A stretch of DNA of 36,368 bases, taken from Bacteroidales bacterium (GTDB taxonomy: Bacteria; Bacteroidota; Bacteroidia; Bacteroidales; UBA932). The position numbers and the translations under genes are program-made. The stretch is from the NCBI GenBank assembly GCA_017439305.1, contig JAFSJK010000030.1:1-36368 (forward strand), read 5' to 3'. The notes beneath the pieces are model-generated. The model made no database searches. It saw only the letters and a program-made list of their open reading frames with translations, and was not told where the DNA came from. Below, piece by piece: positions 32,433 through 36,368 of this stretch; position 1 is the first letter of the stretch, and each line of letters opens with the position of its first letter.

Positions 32433-33887
32433 ATGGGTGAAACACAGAAAAAACTGATGACCAACTGGCGCTGGTGGCTGTGCTCGCTGCTCTTCGTGGC
32501 GACGACTGTCAACTACCTGGACCGCCAGGTCCTGTCCCTCACGTACGAGGAGTTCATCAAGCCGGAATTCCACTGGACCGATGCCAACTACGGTACCATC
32601 ACTTCGTTCTTCTCCATCTTCTATGCGATCGCCTGCCTGTTCGCGGGCAAGTTCGTGGACTGGATGGGGACGAAGAAGGGTTACCTCATCGCCATCGGCG
32701 TCTGGTCCGGCGGCGCGGTCCTGCATGCGGCCTGCGGCTGGGCTACCGCCCACCTGACCGGCATGGATTCCGTGGCTGCCATGCGCGCCGTGGAAGTCGG
32801 GTCCAATGCGGCCCTGGCGATATCCACTACATCCGTCTATCTGTTCCTCCTGTGCCGGGGTATCCTGGCCCTCGGTGAAGCCGGCAACTTCCCGGCGGCC
32901 ATCAAGGTGACCGCCGAGTACTTCCCGAAGAAGGACCGCGCCTTCGCGACGTCCATCTTCAACGCCGGCGCCTCCGTGGGCGCGCTCGCCGCTCCGCTGT
33001 GCATTCCGCCGCTCGCCAAGGCGTTCGGCTGGGAATGGGCCTTCATCATCATCGGCGGCCTGGGCTTCATCTGGATGTTCTTCTGGGCCTTCATGTATGA
33101 CAAACCCGAGGATTCCAAGCATGTGAACGAGGCCGAGATCGAGTACATCCATCAGGATGACGCGGCCGAGGCTGCGGAGAAAGCCGCCCTCGCTTCCGAG
33201 AAGTCGATCCCGATGATGCAGTGCTTCAAGTACAAGCAGACCTGGGCCTTCATCACCGGTAAGTTCTTTACGGACGGTGTATGGTGGTTCTTCCTGTTCT
33301 GGGCGCCTTCGTATTTCAGCAACCAGTTCCATGCTCCGGCCACTTCCGGTCTGGGACAGGGGCTTATTTTCACGCTGTATGCCATCGTGACCGTGATTTC
33401 CATCTTCGGCGGCTATCTGCCGAAGCTGTTCGTGGAGAAGAAGGGCATGCACCCGTACAGCGGGCGTATGCTGGCGATGCTCATCTTCGCTTTCTTCCCG
33501 ATTGCGGCCCTGTTCGCCCAGCCTCTCGGCATCAAGTTCGACAACCCGTGGTGGCCGGCGATCCTGATCGGTCTCGCCGGTGCGGGCCATCAGGCCTGGA
33601 GCGCGAACCTGTTCTCCACCATCGGTGATATGTTCCCGAAGAGCACCATCGCCACCATCACCGGCATCGGCGCCATGGCGGGCGGTATCGGCTCGATGAT
33701 TATCCAGAAGGTGGCGGGTAACCTGTTCACCTATGCCGAGAATGCCGGCTCCGCCTTCCGCTTCATGGGCTTCGAAGGCAAGCCTGCGGGCTACTTCATC
33801 ATGTTCTGTTTCTGCGGTCTGGCGTACCTGATTGCCTGGAGCATCATGAAGTCGCTGGTGCCCAAGTATAAACCGGTGGAGGTGTAA
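32433..33887 (+). CDS. exuT: MFS hexuronate transporter, ExuT-like
   Basis: An inner-membrane proton symporter for galacturonate/glucuronate of the anion:cation symporter group. The 484-residue protein shows about 12 hydrophobic segments, with the family sequences TTVNYLDRQVLSLTYEEF in the first helix, the loop GKFVDWMGTKKGYLIA, and RGILALGEAGNFPAAIK in helix 4-5. A cytoplasmic charged loop (about residues 220-265, DDAAEAAEKAALASEK) separates the two halves. It lies 4 bases after uxaB and overlaps the next gene by one base (TAATG). Its place beside uxaB and among galacturonate genes supports free galacturonate as substrate. Confidence 0.92.
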   Translation: MGETQKKLMTNWRWWLCSLLFVATTVNYLDRQVLSLTYEEFIKPEFHWTDANYGTITSFFSIFYAIACLFAGKFVDWMGTKKGYLIAIGVWSGGAVLHAACGWATAHLTGMDSVAAMRAVEVGSNAALAISTTSVYLFLLCRGILALGEAGNFPAAIKVTAEYFPKKDRAFATSIFNAGASVGALAAPLCIPPLAKAFGWEWAFIIIGGLGFIWMFFWAFMYDKPEDSKHVNEAEIEYIHQDDAAEAAEKAALASEKSIPMMQCFKYKQTWAFITGKFFTDGVWWFFLFWAPSYFSNQFHAPATSGLGQGLIFTLYAIVTVISIFGGYLPKLFVEKKGMHPYSGRMLAMLIFAFFPIAALFAQPLGIKFDNPWWPAILIGLAGAGHQAWSANLFSTIGDMFPKSTIATITGIGAMAGGIGSMIIQKVAGNLFTYAENAGSAFRFMGFEGKPAGYFIMFCFCGLAYLIAWSIMKSLVPKYKPVEV

Positions 33888-35653
33888 TGAGAAGCGGAAT
33901 CGCAGCGCTGCTGGCGCTTCTCGCCATCAGTTCCTGCGGTAAGGGTGAGGAACCGGTTGCTCCGACTCCGGAGCAGCCGGTTCCTTCCGTACCGCAGAAC
34001 GTGAGACTGCACAAGTCTTTAGAGACAAGCCTGACCTTTCAGTGGGACGCCGTGGAAGGTGCCACATCCTATCGTTGGAGATTGACCTGCGAGGGAACGG
34101 ACGTGTCCGACGGTTCCGTCGGTACACGGAATGTCACCATAAACTCCTTGGAAAAGGGAACTACGTACAGTTTCTCCGTATGTGCGGTGAATTCGGCGGG
34201 CGCATCGGCCTACAGTTCTCCTGTGGAAGGGAAGACGGAAGGCAGCAAACCATCGCCGCCGGATCCGTCGGCCACTGTTCTGTGCATTGATGCACCGCTG
34301 GAACTCACTTTTGACAAAGGTCCCATGCTGGGAACTTCCGGCCTCGTGCAGGTATTCAAGGCCGACGGGACTCTGGTGGATAAGATTGACCTGGCCGATA
34401 TCGCCAAGGTGGAGACGCTCTCCGATGGCACGATGGTTCCCAAAGGAGCCGATGCCGACGCCGGGCTCATCGCGATTCAGAACGATACTCCTTTCCATAC
34501 CTTCATGGATGCCCTCCATAGCAACCAGTATCGCATTGTCCATTATACGCCTTTCCGGATCGAAGGAAAGAAACTGATAATCAAGCTGCACAACGGGGCC
34601 CTGTCCTATGGCGAAAGCTACTATGTGACGGTCGACGAATCCGTGGCCGGCAAGGCCGTGGGGAAGGACGACATGCCCTTCACCGTGAAGGCTGCGCCCT
34701 CCGGGAAAGTATTCACGGTAGCGGCCGATGGCTCCGGCGACTTCTGCACCGTGCAGGGGGCGCTGAGCCACGTCAGCCGTGCGGTAGGGAAGGATAACGC
34801 TGTTACCATCGAGGTGGGCGAGGGAACCTATCGGGAACTGCTGTTCCTGCGCAATAAGAACAACGTGACCATCAAGGGCTTGTCCCGGGAGAAGACTGTC
34901 ATTGCGTATCCCAACAACGACTCTTATGAGACCGGCTCCGGCGCGTCCGTATCGGCCCGGCCCACTTTGGGCAAGTCTATCGGCAAATCCGGCGGACGCA
35001 GCGTCTTCCTCGTCGAAGGCTGCGACAACCTGGTCCTGGAGAACCTGACCATCGAGAATACGTATTCCATCCCTTCGCACAAGGGCCAGGCGGAGACCAT
35101 CTACTTCAATTCCCAGTACCGGCTCACGATCGAGAACTGTTCCTTGATTTCCTGGCAGGACACCTTCCTGTGCAAGGGAAAGGTATGGGTACACAACTCC
35201 TTGATTGCCGGCCATGTGGATTACATCTGGGGCTATCCCGAAGCCTGCCTGTTCGAGGACTGCGAAATCCGCTCCCGCGCGGGCGGCTACATCGTCCAGG
35301 CCCGCGTCAACAAGGTCACCGACAAGGGATTCGTTTTCCTGAACTGCCGCCTGACGGCCTCTGACGGCGTTGCCGACGGAAAGATGTACCTTGCGCGCTC
35401 CGGCGGCTCTGCGGACGATTACGACAACGTCGTATTCGTCGGATGTACAATGGGTTCCGTCATCGCCCCCGCCGGCTGGCACACCTCTCCGGCCCCCAAC
35501 CCGTCCACTCCCACCGCCACCTCCGGCTGGCGTGAGTATGGCTCCGTGGACCCGTCGGGAAAGGCCATCACCGGCCACAACTCCTCCTGCAAGATCCTGA
35601 CCGCCTCCGAAGCCGAGCCTTACTCCTCCCGGAGCGCAGTTTTGGGGTGGTAG
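33887..35653 (+). CDS. FnIII-Ig-CE8 pectin methylesterase (surface lipoprotein)
   Basis: It de-esterifies methylated galacturonan, making it accessible to the pectate lyases. Of 588 residues, 1-17 are the lipoprotein signal (Cys17, then GKGEEP, acidic, fitting surface export). Residues about 33-117 are an FnIII domain closely related to that of the PL1 lyase at 12739 (shared pattern ETSL-x-FQWD ... ATSY ... GTRNV). Residues about 128-265 resemble an SbsA/Big_5-type Ig domain. The CE8 beta-helix spans about 273-588 with Gln424-Asp425 in SWQDTF and Asp445 in HVDYIWG. The usual GRPW is replaced by ARSGG (Arg504 retained). It overlaps the transporter gene by one base and is the last gene of the operon; no clear terminator follows before the convergent gdhA. 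Confidence 0.9.
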   Translation: MRSGIAALLALLAISSCGKGEEPVAPTPEQPVPSVPQNVRLHKSLETSLTFQWDAVEGATSYRWRLTCEGTDVSDGSVGTRNVTINSLEKGTTYSFSVCAVNSAGASAYSSPVEGKTEGSKPSPPDPSATVLCIDAPLELTFDKGPMLGTSGLVQVFKADGTLVDKIDLADIAKVETLSDGTMVPKGADADAGLIAIQNDTPFHTFMDALHSNQYRIVHYTPFRIEGKKLIIKLHNGALSYGESYYVTVDESVAGKAVGKDDMPFTVKAAPSGKVFTVAADGSGDFCTVQGALSHVSRAVGKDNAVTIEVGEGTYRELLFLRNKNNVTIKGLSREKTVIAYPNNDSYETGSGASVSARPTLGKSIGKSGGRSVFLVEGCDNLVLENLTIENTYSIPSHKGQAETIYFNSQYRLTIENCSLISWQDTFLCKGKVWVHNSLIAGHVDYIWGYPEACLFEDCEIRSRAGGYIVQARVNKVTDKGFVFLNCRLTASDGVADGKMYLARSGGSADDYDNVVFVGCTMGSVIAPAGWHTSPAPNPSTPTATSGWREYGSVDPSGKAITGHNSSCKILTASEAEPYSSRSAVLGW

Positions 35654-35687
35654 CAGCGTTTTTTCGGGAATTCCGATCGGTGCCGCC

Positions 35688-36368
35688 CTACACCAGTCCC
35701 TGGTCGACCATGGCGTCGGCGACTTTGATGAAGCCGGCAATGTTGGCGCCTTTGACGTAGTTCACATAGCCGTCTTCGCCGGTGCCGTACTTGAGGCAGG
35801 CGGCGTGGATGTCGGACATGATGCGGTGTAGGTAGGAGTCCACTTCCTCGGCGGTCCATTTCTGGCGGATGGAGTTCTGCGTCATCTCCAGGCCGGAGGT
35901 GGCGACGCCGCCGGCGTTGGACGCCTTGCCGGGCGCATAGAGGAGGCCGTTCGACTGGAAGACGCGGATGGCTTCCGGGGTGGAGGGCATGTTGGCGCCT
36001 TCCGCTACGCAGAAGCAGCCGCCGGCGACAAGCCGTTCGGCGTCTTCCTTTCCGATCTCATTCTGCGTGGCGCAGGGGAGGGCGATGTCGCAGGGGATGC
36101 GCCAAGGCCGCTCGTCCGGATAATAGGTCGCCTGCGGGTAACGGGTGACGTACTCCTTGATTCTTCCACGACGGAAGTTCTTGAGCTCGAATACGTAAGC
36201 CATCTTCTCCTCATCCAGTCCTTCAGGATCGTGGATGAAGCCGTTGGAGTCGGACAGGGTGACGACTTGCGCTCCCAGGCGCATCGCTTTCTGGGCGGCG
36301 TACTGGGCCACGTTGCCGGAGCCGGAGATGTCAACGGTCTTCCCTTCGAATGTTTCACCCCGGGTGGC
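35688..36368 (-). CDS. gdhA: NADP-type glutamate dehydrogenase (partial, N-terminus outside window)
   Basis: The minus-strand frame enters at the right edge, already open, and ends at 35688, giving about 226 C-terminal residues. It shows the Rossmann nucleotide-binding motif SGSGNVAQYAAQKA, LSDSNGFIHDPEGLD, the LPCATQNEI segment and GGVATSGLEMTQNS, all typical of hexameric GDH that makes glutamate from 2-oxoglutarate and ammonia. The in-frame GTG at 36311 is only Val of the GNV motif, not a start. It is convergent with the CE8 gene, 34 bases apart, and is not part of the pectin locus. Confidence 0.93.
   Translation of the reverse strand, partial: ATRGETFEGKTVDISGSGNVAQYAAQKAMRLGAQVVTLSDSNGFIHDPEGLDEEKMAYVFELKNFRRGRIKEYVTRYPQATYYPDERPWRIPCDIALPCATQNEIGKEDAERLVAGGCFCVAEGANMPSTPEAIRVFQSNGLLYAPGKASNAGGVATSGLEMTQNSIRQKWTAEEVDSYLHRIMSDIHAACLKYGTGEDGYVNYVKGANIAGFIKVADAMVDQGLV

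Noticed and set aside
35654-35687. Possible terminator after the operon (run of six T at 35660-35665 and the palindrome GGAATTCC)
   Set aside because: No GC-rich stem directly precedes the T run, and the palindrome is short and lies after it. I could not support a terminator for either strand.
1-36368. CRISPR arrays, tRNA/rRNA genes, insertion sequences, integrases or attachment sites
   Set aside because: No regularly spaced repeats, no transposase or integrase reading frame and no RNA gene were recognised on either strand.

Overview
The window is from a Bacteroidota genome, most likely an uncultured gut or rumen Bacteroidales of high GC. This rests on a SusC/SusD pair, many SPII lipoproteins, fimbrillin-like and BACON-like domains, promoters of the TAnnTTTG (-7) type with a TTTG-like -33 box about 19-20 bases upstream, and almost no Shine-Dalgarno sequences. 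I cannot name a genus.

The window is essentially one complete pectin (homogalacturonan / rhamnogalacturonan) utilisation locus. Left edge (1-1580): the N-terminal part of an SDR oxidoreductase (KduD / gluconate 5-dehydrogenase type, minus strand), divergent from a TlpA-like thioredoxin lipoprotein that has its own terminator. Block 2 (1592-7187, plus strand) is a four-gene operon: a LacI regulator, 2-keto-3-deoxygluconate (KDG) kinase, KDPG aldolase, and a large secreted GH43-CE15 fusion. The same 14-bp palindrome lies in this operon's promoter and in the SDR promoter, which suggests one local regulon. Block 3 (7197-8249, minus) is a second LacI-family regulator facing block 4, with two copies of a different palindrome (CGTGCACGG) between them.

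Block 4 (8436-35653, plus) is a run of 16 genes with no gap over 68 bases. In order: GH28 polygalacturonase, CE12-CE8 double esterase, GH105 unsaturated uronyl hydrolase, PL1 pectate lyase, SusC, SusD, a large SusE/F-position surface lipoprotein, UxaC, UxaA, a 55-residue peptide, a fimbrillin-like/BACON lipoprotein, a 46-residue peptide, a fimbrillin-like/PL1 pectate lyase, UxaB, an ExuT-like hexuronate transporter, and an FnIII-Ig-CE8 methylesterase. The right edge is a minus-strand NADP-type glutamate dehydrogenase fragment.

Together the genes would de-esterify and cut pectin at the surface, import oligomers through SusCD, trim them in the periplasm, bring galacturonate into the cytoplasm and run galacturonate -> tagaturonate -> altronate -> KDG -> KDPG -> pyruvate + glyceraldehyde-3-phosphate. 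Unsaturated ends would enter through a KduI (not in the window) and the left-edge SDR. Control appears to be by two cytoplasmic LacI-type sensors rather than a hybrid two-component system or ECF sigma/anti-sigma pair, neither of which is present here.

The most unusual part is 26027-30967, inserted between uxaA and uxaB. It holds two tandem copies of a two-gene unit: a tiny acidic peptide with a Y-x-[AT]-P-E...F-L-x-x-S pattern, whose stop codon overlaps a Shine-Dalgarno-like TAAGGAG, followed by a lipoprotein with a PETRT fimbrillin-like N-terminus and a related C-terminal module. One of these lipoproteins carries a pectate lyase in the middle. The first half of this insert is visibly lower in GC than its surroundings.
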